From the NCBI GenBank assembly GCA_966211215.1, contig CBIHNR010000064.1, positions 1-26,153 on the forward strand: 26,153 bases of DNA. Direction: 5' to 3'. This DNA comes from Desertivirga sp966211215 (GTDB lineage: Bacteria; Bacteroidota; Bacteroidia; Sphingobacteriales; Sphingobacteriaceae). The position numbers were made by a program, and so were the translations under genes. This document shows positions 1 to 8,347 of this stretch, piece by piece; position 1 is the stretch's first letter, and every line of letters begins with the position of its first letter. Below the pieces are notes generated by a model. The model was given only the letters and a program-made list of their open reading frames with translations, made no database searches and was not told where the DNA came from.

Positions 1-455
1 TGAGACACCCCAACCCGGAAGCTTCCTGTTAAAATTTTAGTGAAAACAAACCTCTCCTGCCGGGACAAAGAATTCCAGGAGCCGATTAGCCACTGCTTTT
101 TTTCTTCTTCCGTTAAGCTACCAAGCGAATTAACCTCAGCAATCCATTCGGCTAACGACTTCTCATTGGTTCCTTTAGTCTCTGGAAGTAAAAGAGCAAT
201 CGTTTCTCCTAAATCTCCCACAACCTGGTAGCTTTCCTCAAATAGCCATTGCGGAATATTCGCCATTTCGATTGCCCAGAGCTTTACCAGTGTTGCATTG
301 ATCTGCCGTTTAGGTTTTCTGCCGGTAAAAAGAGCTAGTGTATGAATCTTATCATCGTCGGCAATAGCTGTAAAATAGTTTTTGAGCACAGCAACTTTTT
401 CGTTGGTTTTATTCGTTTCATCTAAATCAGCAAACAGTCTGGCAAAATCCTTCAT
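1..455 (-). CDS. ATP-dependent DNA ligase, N-terminal part (runs off the window)
   Basis: Only the first 151 residues are inside the window; the gene continues past base 1. The visible part matches the N-terminal DNA-binding domain of the ATP-dependent ligases found beside an MBL-fold exonuclease in Bacteroidota and Proteobacteria: it starts MKDFARLFADLDETNKT, has the typical GRKPKR stretch and ends in the recognisable LTGSFRVGVS. The nucleotidyl-accepting lysine motif (KxDG) would lie downstream, so catalytic competence cannot be judged. The start ATG overlaps the stop of the exonuclease gene (ATGA, 4 bases), so the two are very likely co-transcribed and translationally coupled. In the family this pair is often followed by an Lhr-type helicase and a phosphoesterase; these would be outside the window. 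The role is probably DNA end processing and joining during repair. Confidence 0.88.
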   Translation of the reverse strand, partial: MKDFARLFADLDETNKTNEKVAVLKNYFTAIADDDKIHTLALFTGRKPKRQINATLVKLWAIEMANIPQWLFEESYQVVGDLGETIALLLPETKGTNEKSLAEWIAEVNSLGSLTEEEKKQWLIGSWNSLSRQERFVFTKILTGSFRVGVS

Positions 456-1525
456 AGCTCTCCTCCATCTTGGCCATTTGCAATCACATCGCCCTGCTCG
501 TCCACTAAAGTTGTTGCAAGTTCGTCAGCTTCGCTCACTTCATCGCCGCCATAGTAGGTGTGTGCTTCATGGGCGTCATAACCAATTTCCGATAGATAGC
601 GCGAAAAGGGAGCCGTATATCCATGGGTAAGTACCACACATTCACACTGCGTGGCATCAATGGCCTGAATAAGTCCGCCCCAATCGGCATGGTCTGACAG
701 TACAAAACCACGGTCTGCAGCCATCCTCCTTTTAGCCCCTCTCAAGGCCATCCAACCCGAACAATAGCCAAAAGAATAGGGCTGAAACCTTCGCATCCAG
801 GGTGAACCTAAGGCAGAAGGAGGGCAAATTATCATCCCTCCTTTAATTTCATACCGATTCAAATCCGGAGTTATCCTGGATGTTGCTTGCAGATGTATTC
901 CGTTTCGCTCCAAGGCTTCGTTGGTATTAGCGATAACGCCATGCAAAAATACTCTTCCAGTTGACAGGTCTAAGTGCTGCAAGATTCGCTGTGCCTTCCC
1001 TAAAGAATATCCGGCAATCACAGAAGTCTTTCCTTCTGCCTGGTTTAATTTCCACCAATTATTAATGTCCGCATGTACTTCTTCTGGATTCTTCCATTTA
1101 TAAACCGGCATTCCAAACGTGCATTCCGAAATAAACGTATGGCATTTTACCGGCTCAAAAGGCTCACAAACACCATCGTTCTCCAATTTATAGTCGCCGG
1201 ATGCGACCCATACCTCCCCTTTATACTCCACCCTTACCTGCGCCGAGCCAATAACATGCCCTGCAGGATGAAAAGATATCTTGACGCCATTTTTTGTTAT
1301 GGTTTCATTATAGCCTATTGTTTCAAGTTGGATATCTCCCAAACGATATTTCATTACCTCCCGAGATAAATGATGCGCCAGGTAACGCTTATTGCCCCAG
1401 CGGGCATGATCTGAATGCGCATGGGTTATTATCGCATCATTTACTGGCTTCCAGGGGTCGATATAAAAATCGCCAACGGAGCAATAGATGCCGCAATCAT
1501 TAAATTGAAGAAGAGGCTTTCTCAT
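452..1525 (-). CDS. Ligase-associated DNA exonuclease (MBL fold)
   Basis: A 357-residue cytoplasmic protein of the metallo-beta-lactamase fold, related to the beta-CASP nucleases. The metal-binding HxHxDH motif is seen as HAHSDHA at residues 35-41, near the N terminus as usual. Further family features are a GHVIGSAQ segment with a ligand histidine, SGDYK, and a late FVLSDHADW segment. No signal peptide or membrane segment is present. It overlaps the following ligase gene by 4 bases, which is the defining neighbourhood of the ligase-associated exonuclease family. It probably trims DNA ends before sealing. The product is confident from motifs plus context; the exact substrate is inferred from the family. 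Confidence 0.9.
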   Translation of the reverse strand: MRKPLLQFNDCGIYCSVGDFYIDPWKPVNDAIITHAHSDHARWGNKRYLAHHLSREVMKYRLGDIQLETIGYNETITKNGVKISFHPAGHVIGSAQVRVEYKGEVWVASGDYKLENDGVCEPFEPVKCHTFISECTFGMPVYKWKNPEEVHADINNWWKLNQAEGKTSVIAGYSLGKAQRILQHLDLSTGRVFLHGVIANTNEALERNGIHLQATSRITPDLNRYEIKGGMIICPPSALGSPWMRRFQPYSFGYCSGWMALRGAKRRMAADRGFVLSDHADWGGLIQAIDATQCECVVLTHGYTAPFSRYLSEIGYDAHEAHTYYGGDEVSEADELATTLVDEQGDVIANGQDGGEL

Positions 1526-1588
1526 GCGTAATGTAACATCTGGCGGCTTAAATAGTTGGGAAACGGGCCAGGGGGAACTGCTAAAAGC

Positions 1589-1620
1589 AAAGAAGCCCGG
1601 CGTTTGCGCCAGGCTTCTTT
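1589..1620 (-). terminator. Intrinsic terminator of the tail-specific protease gene
   Basis: A hairpin with arms AAAGAAGCC and GGCTTCTTT extended by GGCG/CGCC around a short loop. Read on the minus strand it is followed by a T-rich stretch (CTTTGCTTTT). It lies 17 bases after the protease stop and before the exonuclease start, so it separates the two transcription units. Confidence 0.75.
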
Positions 1621-1636
1621 GTGAAATATATACTTT

Positions 1637-3868
1637 TTAATAAACTACGCTGAATTGTCCGCTTTCGTTGAGCTTGATAAAATCGCCCATTACCTGCAAA
1701 CATTCATCTTCTATAAAGTCATTATCTTGTTTCGGATTAACTTCTCCTTTTTTAAGAGGAGGCAATCCTTGTAAGACACGCCTGGCGTTATTTCTAGCCA
1801 GTGTTTTTGCTTCCTGCTCATCGCGTTCTTTTTTCAACTGAACTTCGTTAAGCGTTACCGTTGTTTCAGCCTCGCGTTTTTTAAACTCCTTAATGTCTTC
1901 TACAAGGTATTTATATTCTGGAGACGCCTTCATTCGATCTTCATGCTCCTTAATTAACTGAGGGCGCACAGAAGCCAAATTGGCTACAGGAGCATAAGTA
2001 CTTTGCTTTATTGCATCAAATGGCAAAGCAGAAGGCTCTGAACTTTCTCCGTACTTATCTGCCGGAAAGATCATCGGGAATTGAATATCTGGAATTACGC
2101 CTTTATGCTGAGTGCTGCTTCCGTTTACCCGATAAAATTTAGCAATAGTAAGGTTAATCTGCCCGAATTTAGGGGCATTGGCAGGTGTTGCTTCTTTCTT
2201 ACCACCTTGAGCTTTTAATAACATCTCATCTAATGGATTAATAAACCTCGACATGTCAATAGCCGATTGTACAGTTCCTTTACCATACGTTTGGGTTCCC
2301 ATAATTACACCCCGGCCATAATCCTGAATGGCGGCTGCAAAAATCTCAGAAGCCGAAGCGCTGAATCGGTCAACCATAACACCTAATGGGCCTGTCCAGG
2401 CAATATTCGGATCATCATCGGTATCAACTTCCAATTTGTTTGGATAACGTACCTGTACAACGGGGCCCGTTTTGATAAATAAGCCAGTAAGTTCAATAGC
2501 TTCTGGCAGCGAACCGCCTCCATTGCTTCTCAAATCGATTACTATACCATCAACTTTTTGCACCTTAAGTGAGTCGATTAGCTTTCTTACATCGCGGGTT
2601 GTACTCTTGTAATTTGGATCGCCAGCCTGGTAGGCTTTCCAATCCATATAAAAGCCCGGGATATCGATAACCCCGATTTTATAAGTTTTATTTCCAGACT
2701 GAATGGTCTTTATAGTCTTCTTAGCAGATTGCTCTTCCAACACGATTTTCTCGCGTACCAGCTCAATAATTTTCGGTTTGGAAGACAGTTCCTGTCCGGC
2801 AGGAATAATCTTCAAACGAACGATTGTTCCACGTGGACCTTTTATTTTAGAAACGGTATTATCTAATCTCCAACCAATTACATCAACAAACTCTCCATCT
2901 TTACCTTGTGCAACGGCAATAATTCTATCATTTGCCTGTAGCGTTTTGGCTTTAAATGCAGGGCCTCCCGGAATAATCTCGGCAACTTTTACAATCTCAT
3001 TTTCTAGTTGTAATCGTGCTCCGATACCTTCAAACGTACGAGCCATTTCTTCATTAAACTCTTGCGCCCTTTGCGGTACAAAATAGTTGGTATGTGGGTC
3101 GATGGTTTCTGTAAACGAATCCATTATAGCCTGAAAAGCATCCTGGCTATTGGTTTTTTGCGCCTGAGAAAGCAGGCCTTCATAACGTTTCTTTAACCTT
3201 TCTGCATTGGTTAAAGCAGGTTCTTTGGATTTTGTCGCTTTAGCAGTATCTGTTGTATTACCGTTATTCCTGATAATGTTTAGAGCTGTTGTGTTTGTAG
3301 CATCAGCTCCCGTTAACTTCAGATTAAGCAATTCATATTTTATTTTGTTCTTCCAGGAAGCATCTGATGCCGACACTGAGCTAAACCAAGGCAATTTCTC
3401 GCGATTATACGTGTAACTTTCGTTCTTGCTAAAATCGAACGCCTGGGAAGTTTGAGCAATAGAAAACTTAATTCTTTCCTGATATCTTTTTTGGAAAGTA
3501 TTAAACATCTTAAAAAAAGCGCTCAAATCACCTTCTCGCAAATCGTTATCTAGCTCGTAGCGATATTGTTCAAAGTCTTTGATGTCGGTAGCTAGCAAAT
3601 AATTGTGCCCTTCATCAAGCCTTTTGATAAAGCGGTCAAAAATTACAGAAGAAAGCGAATCGTTAATCTTGACTTTCTTATAATGGGCATTTTCAATAAC
3701 CTTAACCAATTCTCTGGCAACCAGCTGTTGCGACGGCTCGGGCTTTAAGTTGTTTGAGCCATCTACATCTGTGTTAATGCGCAAATTCGCCTTGCATGCA
3801 ACCCCTGCCACAACAAACAAAGCCAGAAATATTTTTTTTAGCATTTCTTTAAACGATTTAAAATCCAT
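1637..3868 (-). CDS. prc: Carboxy-terminal processing (tail-specific) protease, Prc/Tsp family
   Basis: A 743-residue S41A peptidase, within the 650-750 range usual for Tsp. It begins with an export signal (hydrophobic LKKIFLALFVVAGVA) ending near a cysteine, but the lipobox is poor (glycine at -3), so lipoprotein status is uncertain. A long N-terminal helical region is followed by a PDZ-like domain (roughly residues 270-350, around GIGARLQLENEIVKV). The peptidase core then holds IVIDLRSNGGGS, the serine in RFSASASE (Ser505) and the lysine in TYGKGTVQ (Lys530); the 25-residue spacing equals that of the Ser-Lys dyad of E. coli Tsp. The C-terminal Lys/Glu-rich helical part matches the Tsp-specific tail domain. 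Likely role: periplasmic degradation or trimming of envelope proteins. The start could instead be the in-frame ATG at 3844, which would give a more typical signal peptide. It has its own terminator. Confidence 0.93.
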   Translation of the reverse strand: MDFKSFKEMLKKIFLALFVVAGVACKANLRINTDVDGSNNLKPEPSQQLVARELVKVIENAHYKKVKINDSLSSVIFDRFIKRLDEGHNYLLATDIKDFEQYRYELDNDLREGDLSAFFKMFNTFQKRYQERIKFSIAQTSQAFDFSKNESYTYNREKLPWFSSVSASDASWKNKIKYELLNLKLTGADATNTTALNIIRNNGNTTDTAKATKSKEPALTNAERLKKRYEGLLSQAQKTNSQDAFQAIMDSFTETIDPHTNYFVPQRAQEFNEEMARTFEGIGARLQLENEIVKVAEIIPGGPAFKAKTLQANDRIIAVAQGKDGEFVDVIGWRLDNTVSKIKGPRGTIVRLKIIPAGQELSSKPKIIELVREKIVLEEQSAKKTIKTIQSGNKTYKIGVIDIPGFYMDWKAYQAGDPNYKSTTRDVRKLIDSLKVQKVDGIVIDLRSNGGGSLPEAIELTGLFIKTGPVVQVRYPNKLEVDTDDDPNIAWTGPLGVMVDRFSASASEIFAAAIQDYGRGVIMGTQTYGKGTVQSAIDMSRFINPLDEMLLKAQGGKKEATPANAPKFGQINLTIAKFYRVNGSSTQHKGVIPDIQFPMIFPADKYGESSEPSALPFDAIKQSTYAPVANLASVRPQLIKEHEDRMKASPEYKYLVEDIKEFKKREAETTVTLNEVQLKKERDEQEAKTLARNNARRVLQGLPPLKKGEVNPKQDNDFIEDECLQVMGDFIKLNESGQFSVVY

Positions 3869-3910
3869 TATACGATATAAGCTATCTAATACTATACCAG
3901 TTTATTATTT

Positions 3911-3942
3911 AAATAAAAAAGAGGCAGTTTTGTTACTGCCTC
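3911..3942 (-). terminator. Intrinsic terminator of the first TPR gene
   Basis: Perfect 8-bp stem GAGGCAGT/ACTGCCTC with a 6-base loop. On the minus strand it is followed by TTTTTTATTT. It lies 80 bases after the TPR stop at 4022, with the protease start on its far side. Confidence 0.85.
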
Positions 3943-4021
3943 TTAAACAAGTTAATCTCAAAAATAGTATTAATTGTTATTTAAAATACAAAAAATTACT
4001 TTTCAGAGATTAAAAAAGGCC

Positions 4022-5086
4022 TTACAATTCTGCGGTTTTAAACAGGCTTGTACTCAATCTGTTGTACTCTTTAAGCTCCGCTCCGGCAGCTGTAAAATCA
4101 CCGAGACTGTGGTAAATTTCGCCCAAATCACCTTTTATTTTTACCAGGCTTATTAGGTTTTGATGCTCCAAAGCCAATGCTTCTGCCTGCCGGAAATCTG
4201 TAATAGCCATGTCTGTTTCGCCAATAGCAAATTTTACCTCGGCCAACTTTATCAGGTTTTCAATTCTAGCATGGCGGTCGTCCAGTTTATCAGCCATAAT
4301 GTTCGCCTGAATATTAAACCACTTAGCTTCAGTGTATCGCTTCTGCACAAAGTATAATGAGGCAAGGCTTTGAAAACATCTCATACGGCCAATCTTGTTT
4401 CCAACTCGCCTAAACATTGGTAAGGCTTTCTTAAGAAGAATGTCTTCAGCATCATTATGGCGCTTTTGCAAAAAATTAATTTCTGCTATTTCCAGATAAG
4501 CATTGCCTGCTATTGTAAAATTGTCAATTCCCGGGCTTAGCTGAATTATATCCTTGTTTTTCGCAACTGCCTGACTGAGCTGTCCATCAGCTTTATAGAG
4601 CGCTGCTACATTTTGCACAGCCCTTATAACTGAGGGCCTATCTTTCAACATTTCGTACAACCCCAGTGCTTCATTAGAAGAATAAATTGCTTTGCCCAAT
4701 TCCCCTTTCCCAGCGTAGAGGACCCCGAGGCGAACGCCGATTGACGCCATCCCCTTTAAATTTCCTGCAAGCCGGTGCTGCTCCAGCATTGCCTTTAAAG
4801 CCGGCTCATCAAGAATTTCGTTGCCGGCAAGCGCTGCCCTTAGTAGTAGTTTTTTCTGATAACTTTTAATTGACTCCAACTGCTTGCTTCTGGATTTCAG
4901 CAAGGTTTCTATTTGCATTTTCCGCAAAATTTCTGGCTCAATCAGGTCTAAAGGATTAAGCTCCTCTGGACCAATTTTAACGGGCTTTATTTTGTAATTA
5001 ATAGATATAGAATCAATTGCAAGAGCATCGTTATTGATAAAAAATAAAGAAATCCCTGCAAAAAGAAGCAGATGCTTAACCCTCAT
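4022..5086 (-). CDS. Secreted TPR-repeat protein (paralogue 1)
   Basis: A 354-residue protein with an N-terminal signal peptide (MRVKHLLLFAGISLFFINNDALA, cleavage probable after ALA) and several tetratricopeptide-like helical hairpins from about residue 110 to the end, including GKGELGKAIYSSNEAL, DGQLSQAVAKNKDI and IGETDMAITDFRQAEAL. No enzymatic or kinase domain follows the repeats, although they resemble the TPR sensor part of some Bacteroidota histidine kinases. It is clearly homologous to the neighbouring TPR protein: both share a block with KKALP/KRALP, then QKRYTEAKWF/QKRFSEAKWF and QAEALA/EAEALA. It has its own candidate promoter and terminator, so it can be expressed apart from the cyanophycin degradation genes. 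Function not recognised; probably a periplasmic protein-interaction module. Confidence 0.8.
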   Translation of the reverse strand: MRVKHLLLFAGISLFFINNDALAIDSISINYKIKPVKIGPEELNPLDLIEPEILRKMQIETLLKSRSKQLESIKSYQKKLLLRAALAGNEILDEPALKAMLEQHRLAGNLKGMASIGVRLGVLYAGKGELGKAIYSSNEALGLYEMLKDRPSVIRAVQNVAALYKADGQLSQAVAKNKDIIQLSPGIDNFTIAGNAYLEIAEINFLQKRHNDAEDILLKKALPMFRRVGNKIGRMRCFQSLASLYFVQKRYTEAKWFNIQANIMADKLDDRHARIENLIKLAEVKFAIGETDMAITDFRQAEALALEHQNLISLVKIKGDLGEIYHSLGDFTAAGAELKEYNRLSTSLFKTAEL

Positions 5087-5116
5087 AAAACTAACTCACA
5101 CTTAATGTTTTTCAGG

Positions 5117-5150
5117 CAAAGATACGGGATTTATGCGGTTGGGTTTCAAA
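5117..5150 (-). promoter_or_regulatory. Candidate promoter of TPR paralogue 1
   Basis: On the minus strand a perfect -7 element TATCTTTG (5117-5124) lies 30 bases upstream of the ATG. A TTTG box (5147-5150) sits 22 bases further upstream. The spacer is slightly longer than the usual 19-21. Confidence 0.45.
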
Positions 5151-5213
5151 TCATTGCAACTGAGAGTTTGCGGCTTCTTAATCTGACAAAATTTTGAGAT
5201 TCCGTGGTATCAT

Positions 5214-5241
5214 AAAAAACGCCAGCAAGTAAATGCCAGCG
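5214..5241 (-). terminator. Intrinsic terminator of the cphB-iaaA-TPR unit
   Basis: On the minus strand CGCTGGC and GCTGGCG pair with two G-T wobbles around an 8-base loop, followed directly by TTTTTT. It begins 22 bases after the stop at 5264. Confidence 0.7.
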
Positions 5242-5263
5242 CTTATAATTTTTAAAAATCTCT

Positions 5264-6379
5264 TTATAATTGCCCCGCTTTGACCGTTGTTTTGGAAACA
5301 TTTTCTGCAATAACTTTTTTTGGCAAAGGCGCAGCTGCTGTTACCTTAGTTACCGGCTTTGCCTGTTTTGCTTTATTGTAAGAAGCATAAGCCACTTTAA
5401 CATTAGCCATCAAAGGCAGGCTATTTTTCTTCTTTGCCAGGGCTTCGGCTTCTTGAAGGTCCTTAGCTGCAGATTGGAAATCTCCTATACTGGATTTTAC
5501 TTTACTTAAATTAATCAGGGCCATAACCACTCCGTTCGCATCGCTTGTCGCCTTGCCCAGAGTTAAACCCTGCAAGTAGAACCATTTAGCTTCAGAAAAG
5601 CGTTTTTGTTGCTGATAGATACTTCCGAGTATATCAAAACATATCATTTTGCCCTTAGGTAAGCCTACCCCACTATAGTAAGGCAATGCCCTCTTTAATA
5701 TTAAATTCTCTGTAAAGGCTAAATTTCTCTGCTTAAGTTTAATGTCTGCTAATAAAAGGTAGGCTTCCCCCCTTTTATTTCTCTCTCTATTTAGCTCAAA
5801 TTGGTTAATTGCCATGCTAAGGTATTTTTCTGCCTTAACAATATCTTTATTTCTTAAATATCCCTTTGATAAAGCCAAGGCGGTATAAGGCATTTCAATT
5901 CCCAGTGCACCGGTTTCCTGTTGCTTTAGTGCTAACAAGTAATACTTTTCAGCTTCAGGCCAATCTTTATTTTTTTCGTAAATGCCTGCTATCTCCTCTG
6001 TTATAGCTGCATGGCAGGCCTTATTTTTCGAATAAACAAAAATATTCTGTGCCGTAAGTAATTCCAAAAAGCCTTGCTCGCTGTCGTTTACTTTGAAAAA
6101 TAATTTAGCCATGGCTAAGTGAATATTTCCAACCCAATTGGTATCCTGCTCGGCAGTTTTCGCTGCGAGGGCTTTTTTATATAAAGCAATTGCTTCAGAT
6201 GGAGCCCCTTGCTTCTCTACGGCTTGCTTGTAAAGCATCTCAGGCTTACTTAGCTTTACCGCCGGCTGTTTAATAAAAACCAGCGTATCGGTGGGTGTTA
6301 TCAGGCTATCTACTTTTTGAGCGCTGGCAATCCAGGGACTTAAAGAAAAAGCAGAAAAAAGAAAATACAAAATTTTCAT
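5264..6379 (-). CDS. Secreted TPR-repeat protein (paralogue 2), probably in the cyanophycin degradation operon
   Basis: A 371-residue exported protein: signal peptide MKILYFLFSAFSLSPWIASAQ (cleavage after ASA), then TPR-like repeats from about residue 50 to 330 (for example PSEAIALYKKALAAK and DWPEAEKYYLLALKQQ), then a low-complexity Lys/Ala/Val-rich tail (KQAKPVTKVTAAAPLPKK). It aligns with the next gene along most of its length, so the two look like a tandem duplication. The start lies 9 bases after the stop of the isoaspartyl peptidase gene with no terminator between, so it is probably the third gene of a cphB-iaaA-TPR transcript. The link is curious, because the two enzymes are cytoplasmic and this protein is exported. 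Function unknown. Confidence 0.8.
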   Translation of the reverse strand: MKILYFLFSAFSLSPWIASAQKVDSLITPTDTLVFIKQPAVKLSKPEMLYKQAVEKQGAPSEAIALYKKALAAKTAEQDTNWVGNIHLAMAKLFFKVNDSEQGFLELLTAQNIFVYSKNKACHAAITEEIAGIYEKNKDWPEAEKYYLLALKQQETGALGIEMPYTALALSKGYLRNKDIVKAEKYLSMAINQFELNRERNKRGEAYLLLADIKLKQRNLAFTENLILKRALPYYSGVGLPKGKMICFDILGSIYQQQKRFSEAKWFYLQGLTLGKATSDANGVVMALINLSKVKSSIGDFQSAAKDLQEAEALAKKKNSLPLMANVKVAYASYNKAKQAKPVTKVTAAAPLPKKVIAENVSKTTVKAGQL

Positions 6380-6388
6380 AGGGCTAAA

Positions 6389-7237
6389 TTAAGAGAAAAC
6401 ATCTACTTTATCGATGTACGAAGCCCAAACCATGTAAGGGTGCGAATCAGTGTGGTATACTTCGCCGTTTGCTGATATCCCGATAACTCCCGCAAATCCA
6501 TCATAAGGTTTTAACTCATCCATTGATTTATCGCAGGCTTCTTTCAGGCTTTGCCCGTCGGTTACCCGCGTAACTATTTTTGCTGCAAGGGCGGCGCTTA
6601 CTATATCCTCACCCACCCCCGTGCACGATACAGCAGCAAAATCATTGCCAAAGTTTCCGGCAACTGTTGCAGAATCACTTACACGCCCGGGAATCTCGAA
6701 TCCTTTCCCGCCGGTTGAAGTGGCAACTGCCAGCTTTCCCTGGCTGTCTAAGGCTACGCAACCCACCGTCCCAACACGAACGGTTTCTGTCAATTTTTTA
6801 ATATATGTGAGCCTACGGCTCTCAATTTCAGGATTATAGTAATTGAACCCATGTTTGCGGGCAAAGCTTAAAGCCTCGGCTCCGCTTAATACACTATCGT
6901 GGAAAGCCAATAATTTCTCGGCAACAAATACCGGATTTTTTATTTCTTCAATATTAATAACTCCGGAAAATTTCTTTGAAGAACCATCCATGATTGAGGC
7001 GCTCATGCGGATTTTTCCATCACTTTGTATTTGTGACCCCAAGCCTGCATTAAACAATTCACAATCTTCCAACAACGATACTGCATAAATTACAGTACTT
7101 AGAGCTGTATTATTTAGCAGAAAAGTGTGCGATTTTTTCACAATATCTTTAAGGGCATTTTGCTTAGCCGCCTTAATCGCATCCGTTTCATGCGACTCAC
7201 TGAAAAAACCTCCGTGGATGATAATTCTGGGTTGCAT
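6389..7237 (-). CDS. iaaA: Isoaspartyl peptidase / plant-type L-asparaginase
   Basis: A 282-residue Ntn-hydrolase of family T2. The N terminus has the RIIIHGG signature, and FNAGLGS lies at residues 62-68. The autocleavage site is GTVGCVALD with the nucleophile Thr157, then STGGKGFEIPGRVSDS and SCTGVGED, all in the expected order. The proenzyme should cut between Gly156 and Thr157 to give alpha and beta chains. The linker before the Thr is short compared with E. coli IaaA. No signal peptide, so it acts in the cytoplasm. The gene starts within the stop of cyanophycinase (TAATG), which strongly suggests that its substrate is beta-Asp-Arg released by that enzyme, yielding aspartate and arginine. 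Plain asparaginase activity is the alternative. Confidence 0.92.
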   Translation of the reverse strand: MQPRIIIHGGFFSESHETDAIKAAKQNALKDIVKKSHTFLLNNTALSTVIYAVSLLEDCELFNAGLGSQIQSDGKIRMSASIMDGSSKKFSGVINIEEIKNPVFVAEKLLAFHDSVLSGAEALSFARKHGFNYYNPEIESRRLTYIKKLTETVRVGTVGCVALDSQGKLAVATSTGGKGFEIPGRVSDSATVAGNFGNDFAAVSCTGVGEDIVSAALAAKIVTRVTDGQSLKEACDKSMDELKPYDGFAGVIGISANGEVYHTDSHPYMVWASYIDKVDVFS

Positions 7238-8145
7238 TAGTCGTAGTCTTTCACTTTAATGTAAACGTCTTCTTCAACCTTAATGGCTTTATTTATAATC
7301 AGTTCGTGCTTATGTAAGTCATACTTATCAAAAATCGACATTACATGCACTTTAAGATTGTCTATAGAAACTGGCGAGCCAATTTCAACGTCATAAATAC
7401 TTGTTTCACTTATGTAACGCCCATCAACCAAAATTGTTAGTCCCGATCCTATTGCCTCCAGGCAATATCCTTCGGTAATGAGCAAGCCAGCATCTTCGCC
7501 CAAACCAATCCCAAGCATACCTGGATTACTTGCTACGGCATAAAACAAACGCCCAATTCGCCCTCTCTGTACAAAATGGGTATCTACAATTACATCATCA
7601 ATAAAGCCCAAGCCACCGGTAATTTGTACTTCGCCTTTAATTAGAGCTTCGCTGCTGCTACCCCGATAAATCATATTTGCAGATGATGCCGCTGCCCCCG
7701 CAGATGTACCCGCAATCATAAAATCCTCCTGCTCATAACGATTCTTTAGAACACGTAGACATTCTGTCCCACCATAAATAGCGCTTAGCCTCAATTGGTC
7801 GCCGCCGGAAAACATAACGATATCCGCTTTACGAATACGGTCTAATGTTTCGGCAGAACATGCATCTTCCCGATTACGTATATCGAGTACATGTACATTG
7901 TTAACCTGCAGCTGATTAAACGACTTAATATATTCAGCCCCAACAATTTCAGGGATTTTAGAGGCCGTTGTAATTACCTCGATCACAGAATTTTCCTTTT
8001 TGGGCGACTCGGTAATCATTCGGCGTAAAATGCCCCGTTCAAAAAATTTAATATAATGCGGATGGCTTATGTTTTCATTATAGCTTAACGAACTCCCCAG
8101 ATCTACAGCTCCGCCAATAATCACAAGTTTCCCTTTTGGAAGCAT
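7237..8145 (-). CDS. cphB: Cyanophycinase
   Basis: A 302-residue serine peptidase of family S51. Visible family marks are KLVIIGGAVDLG at the N terminus, FSGGDQ (residues 112-117), the nucleophile Ser148 in IAGTSAGAAA, and the DDVIVDTHFVQRGRIGRL block followed by GIGLGEDAGLL. It hydrolyses cyanophycin to beta-Asp-Arg dipeptides. There is no signal sequence, so it is the intracellular form that recovers stored polymer rather than the secreted CphE type. It is the first gene of the minus-strand unit and is divergent from cphA across a 202-base gap. Length and motifs are normal. Confidence 0.95.
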   Translation of the reverse strand: MLPKGKLVIIGGAVDLGSSLSYNENISHPHYIKFFERGILRRMITESPKKENSVIEVITTASKIPEIVGAEYIKSFNQLQVNNVHVLDIRNREDACSAETLDRIRKADIVMFSGGDQLRLSAIYGGTECLRVLKNRYEQEDFMIAGTSAGAAASSANMIYRGSSSEALIKGEVQITGGLGFIDDVIVDTHFVQRGRIGRLFYAVASNPGMLGIGLGEDAGLLITEGYCLEAIGSGLTILVDGRYISETSIYDVEIGSPVSIDNLKVHVMSIFDKYDLHKHELIINKAIKVEEDVYIKVKDYD

Positions 8146-8172
8146 ACCTTAAAAATTAAATGCCAGTATTAT

Positions 8173-8180
8173 CAAATATA
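8173..8180 (-). promoter_or_regulatory. Candidate -7 element for cphB
   Basis: TATATTTG on the minus strand matches TAnnTTTG exactly and lies 28 bases upstream of the cphB ATG. No good -33 TTG is seen at the right distance, so this is tentative. The cphB-cphA gap is AT-rich; no equally good element was seen for cphA. Confidence 0.4.
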
Positions 8181-8347
8181 TCAATTATGAGCTCAATAAG
8201 TTTTTGTACAATCTTTAAAAAACTTTCTAACGCTATTCTTGGTTATCTAAATCAATCCCCAAATACCTCAAACACCATACACTTTTAACATATACCTAAT
8301 ACTACAACACATATTTTTCAGGCTTAAACGATTTAGATAATATTCTG

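Noticed and set aside
4687..4760. Possible palindromic repeat insertion in TPR paralogue 1, suggested by an Arg/Gly-rich opposite frame
   Set aside because: The coding frame reads as an ordinary TPR helix pair (GVLYAGKGELGKAIYSSN) with no interruption and no clear palindrome.
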